Of a stretch of DNA of 64,000 nt, positions 27,307 to 36,136 are shown piece after piece (positions within the stretch are counted from its first letter, which is position 1; each line of letters starts with the position of its first letter). A program made the translations under genes and the position numbers. The stretch spans positions 186,001 through 250,000 of the forward strand of contig NZ_AUBI01000002.1 in the NCBI RefSeq assembly GCF_000429165.1. Direction: 5' to 3'. The stretch is from Acetobacter nitrogenifigens DSM 23921 = NBRC 105050 (GTDB lineage Bacteria; Pseudomonadota; Alphaproteobacteria; Acetobacterales; Acetobacteraceae). The notes beneath the pieces were generated by a model. The model saw only the letters and a program-made list of their open reading frames with translations. It was not told where the DNA came from and did not search any database.

Positions 27307-29691
27307 TCACAGCTTGTATTCGGCGGTCACGAAGATCGTGCGGGGATCTGCGAACGCCGCCGCGTAGTTCACGGGCGAGTAAGCCCCATGCGACGCTGAA
27401 CCGAGCGTATATGACAAGGTCTGCGGATACCTGCGGTCGAGAATATTGCGGACCTGCCCGGTGATGGTCCATCGTCTGTCGTCGCTTGTCCATGTCGCGA
27501 TGGCGTTGAAATATGTCTGCGGCGACAGTCTTGTCTGCGCGTTTTCATTCCCGTCGAGATAGAGCGAAGACTGCCATGAAACGTCGGCGCCGATGCTGAA
27601 CCGGCCCGGCGCACGGCGCAACGGCACACGATAGAAGACGGACGCGTTCATCTGCCAACGTGGAGAATATGGAAGCCGTGCGCCCGAATGCGGCGCGTTA
27701 TTGTATGCACCTCCGTCGGCCAGTTTCAGGGGAGCCGTGGAGACGCCGTCGAAATGGTCCAACTGCGCATAGAGATAGGACGCCGTGTAGTGCATATCCC
27801 AGTTCGATCCGATATGCGCAGTGGCCTCCATCTCCGCGCCTGCGGAGTGCCCTTTGCCCGCATTAAATCTGTGTGAGAGCGCAGTCGTCGCGTCATAAGT
27901 CGTCATCTGGATGTTATTAAAATTATTCCAGAACAGGGCGCCGTTTACTTCCAGAATATGGGCGAGCGGACTGGTCTTCGCGCCAATTTCGAACGTCGTC
28001 ACCAGCTCCGGCTTATAAGGCAGCAAAGCCTGCGCCATATTGGCTGCGCCGGGCGTCTGTGCGCGATAATCGTATCCGCCCGATTTGCTTCCCTGCGAGA
28101 TCGATACGTAGGGCATGACACTTGGCGTGATCTGCCAGGTCAAAGCGCCTTTCGGCAGCAATTGCGTCCAGTCGGCATGGGCTGCGGCGTGCCCCGGCCA
28201 TGCCGAAGCGCCCGGGGCGCCGGAGTAAAGAGCGCCTGTGACGCCCGGCCAGCCCACGGAATGATTGCCGCCAGCTACGAGGTAGTTCAGGTCTTCCGCA
28301 TTCGAATGAGATTCATGATTGAATCGCAACCCCACCGTCGCTGTCAAAGTCGGCGTAATTTTGTATTCCGCCTGCCCATATAAAGCCCAGATACGTGTCA
28401 ACTGATCGATTTTGGCATATACTGGCGTGTAGCTCTGAAGAGAGGCGGCCTGTGAATCCGGGTACCATGCCCCGTTCGTATTGTTCGCCCGCCGTGCAGT
28501 ATACCAGTCTTCGTACATGAAATACGCACCAACGGTGAAGGAGAGCCGTCCATAATCACCGTGCAGATTTAAATCCTCGGAATACGCGCGGTCTTTATAA
28601 TAAAGAAGTTGCGACCGCTGAATGTATTTCGTCCCGTAGTTGTCATAATATCCTGTGTCGTCATACCCCCGAACGGCCGTCGTCGAATGCAGCTGCAGGT
28701 GAGAGTTGACGACATAGTTGACGTTTCCTGTAAATCCGACCTGACTGTAATTATTTTTAGGATAAATCGAAGAATATAAGCCATGGGTGTAGCCATTCAG
28801 CAGATTGCCATACCCCCGGTTGGTCGAGCCATCCACCGTTCCGTCGAACGCGAGCGTAATGTCCCAGCGATCGTTCGGCGTGAAGCGCAATTTTCCACGC
28901 GCCTGCGTGTAATCAATATTATTCTCGGTCTGGTTGAGCGTGTAGTTGCGATCAAAGCCGTCACGGCCGTGACGATCGAAGGCGAGGCTGGCGTAAACAC
29001 GATCCTTCACGAGCGCGCCGCTCGCCAGAAACGCGGCCCTGTATTCATTATATGATCCATATCCAACCAGCGCGCGAAACTGCCTTGTATTTCCTGGCGC
29101 AACGGTGTTGATGCGCACTGCGCCGCCTTCGGCCTGGTGCCCTGCAGTAAAGCCGACCGGCCCACGGTCGATCTGCACGTTATCCACATCCAGCAATTCC
29201 TGCATCGTACCTATAGTCCGCGGCAGATAAACGCCGTCGATATAGGTGCCGACTGACGGCTCTCCTTGCGGGTCAAGTTCTCCAATGCCACGAATGAAAT
29301 AGTTGGTGGCCGAAAACCCCACTGTCGCACGCGGTTCGTACAAATTTGGCGTCAAGTTCGCCAGTTGTCGCACATCCGTCACCCCAAGTTGGCGCAGACG
29401 CTCTCCTGTCAGCAAAGAGATAGACGCTGGAGTGCGTTGCAACGCGGCATGCAGACGCGCGCCGTGCGTCTGTCCGGTAACTGCAATGCTTTCGGCCTTC
29501 CCCACGGACGCTCGGGGCGCCGGATGGCGAACTTGCGCCGCATCGCGGGATTTATGCGCCCCCACAGATCGAGACTGCGATACGTCGGAAGACGCCGCCA
29601 AAGCCGTTGAGGATGTAAAGGCTGACACCAGCAGCATCAGGCGATGGCCGTTTTTCAGGGCGCGTGAAGAATTAACACAAGCTAGCGTCAT
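27307..29691 (-). CDS. TonB-dependent receptor
   Basis: An outer-membrane receptor of 794 residues. A signal peptide is present near residues 17-33 (LMLLVSAFTSSTALA), a TonB-box-like ESIAVTG near 67-73, then a plug with RTPASISLLTGERLRQLGV near 85-103, NYFIRGIGELDPQGEPSVGTYIDGVY near 129-154 and QIDRGPVGFTAGHQAEGGAV. The barrel ends in TIFVTAEYKL. The plug signatures are of the general (cobalamin/FecA/catecholate-like, 'iron complex outermembrane') class rather than the siderophore-specific group. The ligand is unknown. A broken esterase gene lies directly downstream and may once have acted on the imported compound. Confidence 0.88.
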   Translation of the reverse strand: MTLACVNSSRALKNGHRLMLLVSAFTSSTALAASSDVSQSRSVGAHKSRDAAQVRHPAPRASVGKAESIAVTGQTHGARLHAALQRTPASISLLTGERLRQLGVTDVRQLANLTPNLYEPRATVGFSATNYFIRGIGELDPQGEPSVGTYIDGVYLPRTIGTMQELLDVDNVQIDRGPVGFTAGHQAEGGAVRINTVAPGNTRQFRALVGYGSYNEYRAAFLASGALVKDRVYASLAFDRHGRDGFDRNYTLNQTENNIDYTQARGKLRFTPNDRWDITLAFDGTVDGSTNRGYGNLLNGYTHGLYSSIYPKNNYSQVGFTGNVNYVVNSHLQLHSTTAVRGYDDTGYYDNYGTKYIQRSQLLYYKDRAYSEDLNLHGDYGRLSFTVGAYFMYEDWYTARRANNTNGAWYPDSQAASLQSYTPVYAKIDQLTRIWALYGQAEYKITPTLTATVGLRFNHESHSNAEDLNYLVAGGNHSVGWPGVTGALYSGAPGASAWPGHAAAHADWTQLLPKGALTWQITPSVMPYVSISQGSKSGGYDYRAQTPGAANMAQALLPYKPELVTTFEIGAKTSPLAHILEVNGALFWNNFNNIQMTTYDATTALSHRFNAGKGHSAGAEMEATAHIGSNWDMHYTASYLYAQLDHFDGVSTAPLKLADGGAYNNAPHSGARLPYSPRWQMNASVFYRVPLRRAPGRFSIGADVSWQSSLYLDGNENAQTRLSPQTYFNAIATWTSDDRRWTITGQVRNILDRRYPQTLSYTLGSASHGAYSPVNYAAAFADPRTIFVTAEYKL

Positions 29692-30323
29692 ATCATGTCA
29701 TTCCGAAGCAACGAGAACAACACAATTAATATCTATATTTTTTCCAAAATATACAATTTCTATATTGATTTATTTAAAGTAATTTCATTGCAAAATCAAA
29801 TACAACAACATAAATTGAATAAATTTCAATACAATTCATATTTAATATTATAACTATTCATGTTGTTTTTGAAAATCTGCCATTCGCTCGCCTCATGTAT
29901 CCGCCACACCCATGGCCCGTGCGAATACGAACGGAATTTATGCCCGAACGGGCGCAAGGAAAACTGCAGATGTTTCACAAGTCATAAATTAAAAGATCAG
30001 GACCACGGGATGATTTTCTATAAATCTCAGTAATTTAATTATCTATCGGAAATTCGTTTGCAGCATTACGTCAACTCGACTTACATTATTTCCAACATAC
30101 GAAAATCTGCGGCCGCCCCAACAGACTCGCTTGCGCAGGGAATGTGCGGGTCATCTATAAGATATAATTGTCCAAAAAACATTTTCTTTATGAGAAAATT
30201 TTCCCAATACCTTCATTTATTCCAAGAAGGGCATACTGCTTTCAAATTTCAATAGACAAAAACGATCAATCTGGAGCTTGGCATAACAATTGCCTCACTC
30301 CAGACATGAACACCCGACGCGCA
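29692..30323. other. AT-rich intergenic region upstream of the second TonB receptor
   Basis: A 632-base gap between divergent... receptor start and the rhodanese stop on the same strand. Much of it, especially 29720-29880 and 30030-30260, is clearly richer in A and T than the rest of the window. It holds the promoter of the receptor gene. A 65-codon frame at 30058-30255 has no ribosome site or recognisable sequence and I do not call it. No RNA gene is visible. Confidence 0.5.
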
Positions 30324-31913
30324 TCACCCTTTTAAAACACGGAATCCGTGTGTCCCGTCACGCTCAAGCTGCGCAATCAAACCAAATTCCCAGTCAAGAT
30401 AAGCCTGCATCGCCTTTGCAGAGTTATCGGCTCCCTCATAAGGACGTTTGTAGATATCGTTCGGTTCAGACAGCGCAGCTTCCGGCGTCAACCCCACCTC
30501 GATCGGCTGCTTCGCCGCAAGCCATGCGTTCAGCCCCCCCTCCAGAACCTCTACGTCAAAACCCTGGGCCTCAAATTCCGGCGCCGCCAGACGTGCGGCA
30601 AGGCCATCCGGAGACGTCAGGACAATCTTGCGAGCACCTATTTTTCCGAAAATGTCTTCGACATCACTACGAATCGCAAAATGCGATCCTGGAATGTGTT
30701 TTTTTCGAAATTCTGGACTCGTGGCGAGATCAATTACAAACGGGGCCACACGTTCGGACAAATCTTTCACCGAGACGAAGCGCACATCCGGCAGCGGACC
30801 AGCGAGCGGCGCCTGCTCGACACCGCTCTCGCGCGGCAGATCGGACCAGTCCGTCAGAACATAAACCTCATTCCAGCCGAGCTGCCGCAACCAGTGCCCC
30901 GTCATGCGGGCGCGCACGCCGTCATCGTCGGTCAGAACGATCGTTCCATGTCGCACGCCGACCCATTCATCCGTGGCCTGCACCAGCTGGCCGCCAGGCG
31001 CCGACCGAAAACCTGCGAGATGGGACGCCTCGTATTCTTCCGGAGAGCGAACGTCGAGCCGGTACAGCGTACGCGCTGTGTCCGCCGCCAATTCGGCGAC
31101 GCCTGCGGCGTCGATCAACCGCACCCCTGCTCGCTCCGCCAGAGAAATCGCCCCCTGCAACGCGGCTTCCCGGTCATCTTCCAGCACGTCGCCAGCCCGC
31201 TTTGTCTCTCCATGCGCGAGCTGTAATCCCTCAAGCGTCCAGCCAATCGTTCCGTTGCGCAGCGCGAAGACAGGATTGGGAATACCTGCGTTGATCAGCG
31301 ATTGCGCGCCGATAATGGAGCGCGTGCGCCCCGCGCAGTTCACGACAACGGTCGTCTGCGGCGATGGCGCCAGACCACGAACGCGCAACGCCAGTTCCGC
31401 GCCAGGCACTGAACGGCCGCTCGGGATGGACATGGTCGTATATTCGCTGAACCGACGCGCATCGAGCACCACGAGGTCATCCCCCCGCTCGAGGCGTTCA
31501 TACAGTTCCCGCGCAGGCAACGACGGCGTGCCGCGCTCGTGCTCGACCAGTTCGCCGAAAGATTTGGATGGCACATTGACGTCGATGAAAATTTCGCCGC
31601 CCGAATTGCGCCACCCCTCCAGACCACCAGCAAGCGCCGAGACATTCGTGTAGCCCAGCCGCCGGAAAATCGGCAACGCCTTCGCAACGCGCCCTTCCCC
31701 GTCGTCATAAATCACGATGGGCGCGTCGCGACGCGGAGCGAGCCCCGCAAGCCGCTCTTCAATACGCCCGAGCGGCAGGTTCACCGCGAACAGGGGATGC
31801 GCGGCGGCGAACGGGCCTTCCTCCCGCAAATCAAACAGCGCAATCTCCTCGCCGTCGCGAAGTTTTTCGCGAACCACCGTTGAAGACACATGCGGAGAGG
31901 AAAATGCGTTCAT
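30324..31913 (-). CDS. multidomain rhodanese with one catalytic cysteine
   Basis: A 529-residue protein with four rhodanese-like domains, at about residues 10-105, 125-235, 265-370 and 378-475. Only the second has the catalytic loop cysteine (VVVNCAGRTRS, Cys193). The equivalent loops read YDDGEGR in domain 1, LTDDDGVRAR in domain 3 and LTSPDGLAAR in domain 4. The enzyme probably moves sulfane sulfur with the one active domain, and the others may bind substrates or partners. It starts three bases after the thiol dioxygenase stop on the same strand. Pairing of a rhodanese with a Gln-type thiol dioxygenase is known from other proteobacteria. Sulfinate or thiol-derived sulfur is the likely substrate; that part is inference. 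Confidence 0.85.
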   Translation of the reverse strand: MNAFSSPHVSSTVVREKLRDGEEIALFDLREEGPFAAAHPLFAVNLPLGRIEERLAGLAPRRDAPIVIYDDGEGRVAKALPIFRRLGYTNVSALAGGLEGWRNSGGEIFIDVNVPSKSFGELVEHERGTPSLPARELYERLERGDDLVVLDARRFSEYTTMSIPSGRSVPGAELALRVRGLAPSPQTTVVVNCAGRTRSIIGAQSLINAGIPNPVFALRNGTIGWTLEGLQLAHGETKRAGDVLEDDREAALQGAISLAERAGVRLIDAAGVAELAADTARTLYRLDVRSPEEYEASHLAGFRSAPGGQLVQATDEWVGVRHGTIVLTDDDGVRARMTGHWLRQLGWNEVYVLTDWSDLPRESGVEQAPLAGPLPDVRFVSVKDLSERVAPFVIDLATSPEFRKKHIPGSHFAIRSDVEDIFGKIGARKIVLTSPDGLAARLAAPEFEAQGFDVEVLEGGLNAWLAAKQPIEVGLTPEAALSEPNDIYKRPYEGADNSAKAMQAYLDWEFGLIAQLERDGTHGFRVLKG

Positions 31914-31916
31914 GGA

Positions 31917-32516
31917 TCAGGCCGCTTTCGCGTTGAGGGATCGATCCCAGAGATTGGGCGTAACGCCGCTTGAGTAACCAGAGATGAACGGACGTTCCTC
32001 GCCGGTCTCGATATCGTAAACCGCGCGCGAAACGCCGCCAATATTGCCGCCGTAGACGTGGATGGACACGGACGCCCTGTCCTCCAGCGCGTTCGCTACG
32101 ACATGATAGTCATTGACGTCCGGCTCCAGGGACGCAACCTCGCCCTCTTCAAGAAAACTCACGTCTACGCGTTCAAAGCCGCCATCAGAATTCCGCCGGA
32201 ATTGCGTTTCGCTCTCCCGTCCCCGCAGCATTCCGATCAATCCCCAGACCCGGTGATCGTGCAATGGCGTCGTCTGGCCGGGCCCCCACACGAAGCTGAC
32301 GACCGAAAACCGCTCGAGAGGGTCGCAGTGCAGAAGATACTGACTGTATCGCTCAGGATTTGGAACCGCGAAGACGTCCGGCAGCCAGTCGTCCTTGCTG
32401 ACCAGTGTCCGCAAAAGGGAAGCCCCCTCCTGCTGCACAGCCGAAGGAGAGAGACCTCGCTCGAACAGCGCGGTGAAACGGGTAACGAACTCCCGCAAGG
32501 GAACAATGCTGCTCAT
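31917..32516 (-). CDS. Gln-type thiol dioxygenase, 3-mercaptopropionate dioxygenase-like
   Basis: A non-heme iron cupin of 199 residues that oxidises a small thiol to its sulfinate with O2. The iron ligands are His86 and His88 (PLHDHRVWG) and His138 (NDYHVVAN). The Ser151-His153-Tyr155 triad (SIHVYGG) is intact. Where mammalian-type cysteine dioxygenase has a carboxylate-binding Arg (YTRNL), this protein has Gln59 (YSQYLLHCDP), the mark of the Gln-type group typified by 3-mercaptopropionate dioxygenase. There is no cysteine for a Cys-Tyr cross-link; glycine occupies that region. The most likely substrate is therefore 3-mercaptopropionate, with cysteine as an alternative. The gene is followed after three bases by the rhodanese and preceded after six by a class II aldolase gene. 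Confidence 0.85.
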   Translation of the reverse strand: MSSIVPLREFVTRFTALFERGLSPSAVQQEGASLLRTLVSKDDWLPDVFAVPNPERYSQYLLHCDPLERFSVVSFVWGPGQTTPLHDHRVWGLIGMLRGRESETQFRRNSDGGFERVDVSFLEEGEVASLEPDVNDYHVVANALEDRASVSIHVYGGNIGGVSRAVYDIETGEERPFISGYSSGVTPNLWDRSLNAKAA

Positions 32517-32522
32517 CGAATA

Positions 32523-33326
32523 TCAGTCCAAAAGATCCGGCTCCTGTGCGACTATCCAGTCCCACAGAGGTTGGAAAGAATAGTAACCGCCCTGATGCGT
32601 GCCGACCTGACTGGCCGTCAGCTTCGCGATGTCGGGCGCAATAGGCTTAAGCGGACCTGCCGCCTGCGCAAGCAATTGCGTCTGCGCGGCGTTGTCCATG
32701 GTGATGAACCACCATGCGGCGGCCTCTACGGTCGGACCTACGGTAAGCAGCCCGTGATTCTGCAGGATCAACGCCTTGCGGTCGCCGAGAGTCTGCGCAA
32801 GCCGCTCCCCCTCGCTGTCCTCCAGCACCACGCCGCTGAACGGGTCGAAAACGACGTGATCTTCGTAAAAGGCGCAGGAGTCCTGCGTAATGGGCAGCAG
32901 TTCCGTTCCCAGCGCGGAAAACGCCTTTCCATAGGTCGAATGTGTATGCGCCGCCGCGATCACGTCGGGACGCGCCCGGTGCAACGCAGAATGAATGGTG
33001 AAACCTGCGGTGTTGATCGGCCTGTCGCCGATCAGAATGGCGCCGTCATGATCGACGAGTTGCAGATCCGAAACCTTGATCTGGGAAAAATGCACAGCGA
33101 GCGGATTGATCCAGTATTGATCGGGAAATTCCGGATCGCGCGCGGTAACATGCCCGGCCAGACCCTGATCGAAGCCGTAGCGGGCAAAAAGCCGAAACGT
33201 CGCGGCAAGGCGCTGCTTGCGGTGAAGTCTTTCCTCCGCGAAAGACGCTGCGGGCCGACGTGGCTCCAGTTTTCGGGCGCGGGCCTGCTGATCATTATGG
33301 CGGAGCGGGGCTGCGATGACGTTCAT
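32523..33326 (-). CDS. class II aldolase/adducin family protein
   Basis: A 267-residue zinc-type aldolase or adducin-like protein. The family motifs are NHVT-like GHVTAR near residues 58-63, AAAHTHSTYG near 124-133 (zinc histidines) and QNHGLLTVG near 189-197 (third histidine). Many proteins of this sub-type are annotated only as class II aldolase; substrates range from sugar phosphates to short keto acids. It is in one run with the thiol dioxygenase and rhodanese, six bases apart, so I infer a step on a three-carbon product of organosulfur degradation, though the reaction is not established. The ATG at 33326 leaves about 40 residues before the domain; a start closer to residue 28 is possible. 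Confidence 0.78.
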   Translation of the reverse strand: MNVIAAPLRHNDQQARARKLEPRRPAASFAEERLHRKQRLAATFRLFARYGFDQGLAGHVTARDPEFPDQYWINPLAVHFSQIKVSDLQLVDHDGAILIGDRPINTAGFTIHSALHRARPDVIAAAHTHSTYGKAFSALGTELLPITQDSCAFYEDHVVFDPFSGVVLEDSEGERLAQTLGDRKALILQNHGLLTVGPTVEAAAWWFITMDNAAQTQLLAQAAGPLKPIAPDIAKLTASQVGTHQGGYYSFQPLWDWIVAQEPDLLD

Positions 33327-33419
33327 TGGACGTGACCCTTTTGCTTACCGGTTCGATTGACGCGACGATGGACGACCGCGCGGCCCACCCGATCAAGGCG
33401 CCGCAGCACAGAAAATTTC

Positions 33420-34517
33420 TTACGCAGCCTCACGCCCCGCGCCAGAGCGCGCGTCCTCCGCCGCGATCAAACGTCGGGCGAGAGGAATAAGATCCCGTCC
33501 GTAGACATAGGCGTCCTGCAACGGATCGAAGCCCCGGATCAGAATGTTGGTCACGCCCAGACGATAGTAGTCGAGCAGAGCGTCCGCCACCTGTTCCGCG
33601 GTGCCGACCAGCGACGTGGAATTGCCCCGTGCGCCGGTCAGCGCCGCCAGCCCCGTCCACAACCGCTTGTCCAGCCGCGCCCCCTGCGCCGCAGCCGCGA
33701 GCAGACGCCGCGACCCCTCGTTGGGCACAACCGATGGGCGGGCGTAGCCGGTTTGCTCCTGCAAGCCGCGCGCCGTCTCCAGAATATGCTCGGCCTTCGC
33801 CCAGGCCGCCTCCTCCGTCTCGGCAAGAATGGGACGGAGGGACAGCGAGAACCTGACCGTGCGGCCATGCTGCGCCGCAGACGCCTTCACGCGCGCGATC
33901 GTCTCACGCACCTGGTCGTATGTCTCGCCCCAGAGCGCGTAAATATCAGCGTGCTTGCCGGCGACCGCAATCGCCTCCTCTGAAGAGCCGCCAAAAAAGA
34001 CGGGAATGGATGAGCCGTTCTGGGGGCGGATAGCCGAATGAGCGCCACGCACCTTGTAATACTTTCCATCATAGTCGAAGGGCGCATCGCTGCTCCATTC
34101 ACGGCGCACGATGTCGAGGTATTCGCTCGTCCGGGCGTAACGCTCAGCCTTCGTCAGATGGTCGCCGTCCGCCTGCAACTCCCGATCGTCGCCGCCCGTG
34201 ATGATATGCACGGAAGCGCGGCCGCCGCTGATAGCGTCCAGCGTGGCGAACTGCCGCGCCGCAAGCGTCGGCGCAGTGAAACCCGGTCGATGGGCGACCA
34301 TCAGACCGAGCCGACGAGTCACGTTGGCGACATGCTGGGAGATCAGGATGCTTTCCGGGGAATTCGAATGGAAGGCGACCAGAACCCGGTCAAACCCCCC
34401 GTTCTCATGGATTTTCGCGGCCGCCTCGACATGGTCGAGATTCACCACCGGCCCTTCCGCCGGGATAATCTCCGAATGGTTGCGGCCGTTGACGAAGCCA
34501 ATGAAATCAACGGGCAT
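33420..34517 (-). CDS. LLM-class flavin-dependent monooxygenase, SsuD-like
   Basis: A 365-residue TIM-barrel protein of the bacterial luciferase-like family. It follows alkanesulfonate monooxygenase over most of its length: LMVAHRPGFTAPTLAARQFATLD near 73-95, HIITGGDDRELQADGD near 104-119, VFFGGSSEEAIAVAGKHADIYALWGE near 172-197, and GNSTSLVGTAEQVADAL near the end. The active-site cysteine of E. coli SsuD (SCEDAW) is replaced by serine-asparagine (SNSPES). FMNH2 would come from a separate reductase, not encoded here. Probable role: oxidative C-S cleavage of a sulfonate or related compound. It is 93 bases from the aldolase gene and probably co-transcribed with it. The exact substrate is unknown. 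Confidence 0.82.
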   Translation of the reverse strand: MPVDFIGFVNGRNHSEIIPAEGPVVNLDHVEAAAKIHENGGFDRVLVAFHSNSPESILISQHVANVTRRLGLMVAHRPGFTAPTLAARQFATLDAISGGRASVHIITGGDDRELQADGDHLTKAERYARTSEYLDIVRREWSSDAPFDYDGKYYKVRGAHSAIRPQNGSSIPVFFGGSSEEAIAVAGKHADIYALWGETYDQVRETIARVKASAAQHGRTVRFSLSLRPILAETEEAAWAKAEHILETARGLQEQTGYARPSVVPNEGSRRLLAAAAQGARLDKRLWTGLAALTGARGNSTSLVGTAEQVADALLDYYRLGVTNILIRGFDPLQDAYVYGRDLIPLARRLIAAEDARSGAGREAA

Positions 34518-34675
34518 GACGCGCTCCTGATGACTATTTCACTAAAAAAAGTGCCGTTGGCGCTTAATCTACCGTTTTTTTCGTAATTAATGCCATCAAA
34601 AAAACTCAAATCCACCATCAAGATTCGCTCAATAATCCCTTCTCCTGCCGGGACCCCGGACGGCGGTCTGGCCGA

Positions 34676-35575
34676 TTACAGGGACGCAATCGCTGTTTTT
34701 CGACGACGCGGCTTTAATTCACTGGCCACGACGCCCGCCACGATGAACGCCGCGCCCAGAATGGCGAGCGGGGGCAGATGCTCGCCTGCGATCCACCCAA
34801 CGAGGCCAGCCCATACGGGCTCTCCGGCGTAAATGATGGTCGCCCGCGCGGGCGAAACCGCCCTCTGCGCCCAGTTCATGGTCAACTGGATGAGCGCGCT
34901 CGCCATGCCCAGCCCTACCGCAGCGGACAGCCACACCCATGAGAATGACGGCGCAGACTCTCCAGCGATGGGCATGACGACGAATGACAGGACGCCGACC
35001 GTCAGAAGCTGCACGACGGTCACACGAACGCTGTCCACTTTCGATGCGAAACGTCCGATCAGAATGATTTCCGCCGCGATTGCGCAGGCCGAAGCGAAGG
35101 TCGCGATTTCTCCGCGCCCAAGCCCGACGGACATCGCCCCCGGCCCGGTCAGACACAGCAACCCCGTAAACGCAAATCCGATGCCGACCCACGTCATCAG
35201 CTTCGGGCGCCGCTTCATCACCGCCCATTGCAGCAGCGGCGTAATCGGCACGTACAGCGCCGTCAGAAATGCGGAAATACCACCGTCGAGCGTCTCCAAT
35301 CCGTACGTCTGAAGACTGTATCCCAGAAAAATCGAAACGCCGATCAAGGCCCCCGCGCCTATTTCCTTCACGGTCACGGCGCGCATCGTTCGGAGAAACA
35401 GGAGCAGACTCAATCCTCCCGCGATGCTGAACCGGAGTCCGACGAAGAACAACGGCCCGCAATGTTGCATCGCCGTGTGCACGATCAGAAAGGTCGCGCC
35501 CCACAGGACCGTAATGCCCAGCAACGCCATTTCTTCAGGGGAAAAGAACGTTTTGCGAGCGATTAAGGCGGACAT
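34676..35575 (-). CDS. DMT superfamily (EamA) transporter
   Basis: A polytopic inner-membrane protein of 299 residues with ten hydrophobic segments and the two EamA repeats: repeat one from about residue 18 to 148 and repeat two from about 160 to 290. ITVLWGATFLIVHTAM near 21-36 and MASALIQLTMNWAQRAVSPARATIIYAGEPVWAG near 224-257 are typical. EamA proteins usually export amino acids or small metabolites. The gene is the first of the minus-strand run that continues into the organosulfur genes after 158 bases, so it may move a substrate or product of that pathway, but EamA neighbours are common and the link is weak. Confidence 0.85.
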   Translation of the reverse strand: MSALIARKTFFSPEEMALLGITVLWGATFLIVHTAMQHCGPLFFVGLRFSIAGGLSLLLFLRTMRAVTVKEIGAGALIGVSIFLGYSLQTYGLETLDGGISAFLTALYVPITPLLQWAVMKRRPKLMTWVGIGFAFTGLLCLTGPGAMSVGLGRGEIATFASACAIAAEIILIGRFASKVDSVRVTVVQLLTVGVLSFVVMPIAGESAPSFSWVWLSAAVGLGMASALIQLTMNWAQRAVSPARATIIYAGEPVWAGLVGWIAGEHLPPLAILGAAFIVAGVVASELKPRRRKTAIASL

Positions 35576-36136
35576 GACGCTAGATCTCTTCGGTCTGTTT
35601 CAGGAACGTCGCCTCTGAAGCACGCCGGGAGATAGCCGTCTATGTGAATGGGGCCGATGAAGGGCCTGAAGACACGATTGCATGACTTGCGGATGCGACT
35701 GCTCATCCAATCATGAGCAGATCGGCTGCCAGCTTTCAGCCAGCGAACAGCCTCCACCTCACGCACGGAAGACTCGGCCTGCTCAAGCAGCGTGATTTCG
35801 ACAAACGCCAATAGCGAAAACGGATCGCAATCGGCAATTCACGACCGATCCAGAACAATATCAGACTAAAATACACACTGCATTCACAGCATTAATGGCA
35901 ATAATGACGATATATATAAATAATTTATTTATAAATTTAAGTTAAAATTATACGACAATTAATTATTACAATACCCATCCAATGCGCCAGCCCGGAAGGA
36001 GCCACACCAGGGCCGTCAAGCATCAGGGTATGAAATCAACACAATATGTCAAACAGTGACAAACTATGACACTGTTTCATGATTGAGACTTGTGGCATTC
36101 CGTGCCGGACGCCTTTGCGCCACGGAGAGTTTGTTC
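35576..36136. other. AT-rich divergent intergenic region
   Basis: A 561-base gap between the divergent EamA and outer-membrane barrel genes. The part at 35880-35975 is strongly AT-rich. A minus-strand frame with a TTG start at 35563-35811 is open for 82 codons but has no recognisable product and overlaps the start of the transporter gene. The operator-like repeat at 36046-36077 is listed separately. Confidence 0.5.
36046..36077. promoter_or_regulatory. compound inverted repeat, candidate operator
   Basis: Within 36046-36077 two symmetrical elements overlap. TGTCA and TGACA flank five bases (36047-36061), and AAACAGTG (36051-36058) pairs with CACTGTTT (36070-36077) across 11 bases. TGACA recurs at 36067-36071. 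The block lies 60-91 bases upstream of the outer-membrane barrel gene, where a repressor or activator would bind. No regulator gene is adjacent. Confidence 0.5.

Noticed and set aside
30058-30255. Plus-strand frame of 65 codons in the AT-rich gap
   Set aside because: No ribosome site, low-information composition and no recognisable family.
35563-35811. Minus-strand frame of 82 codons upstream of the EamA transporter gene
   Set aside because: It uses TTG, overlaps the transporter start, and shows no family pattern. It could be a decayed fragment, but the support is too weak to call.
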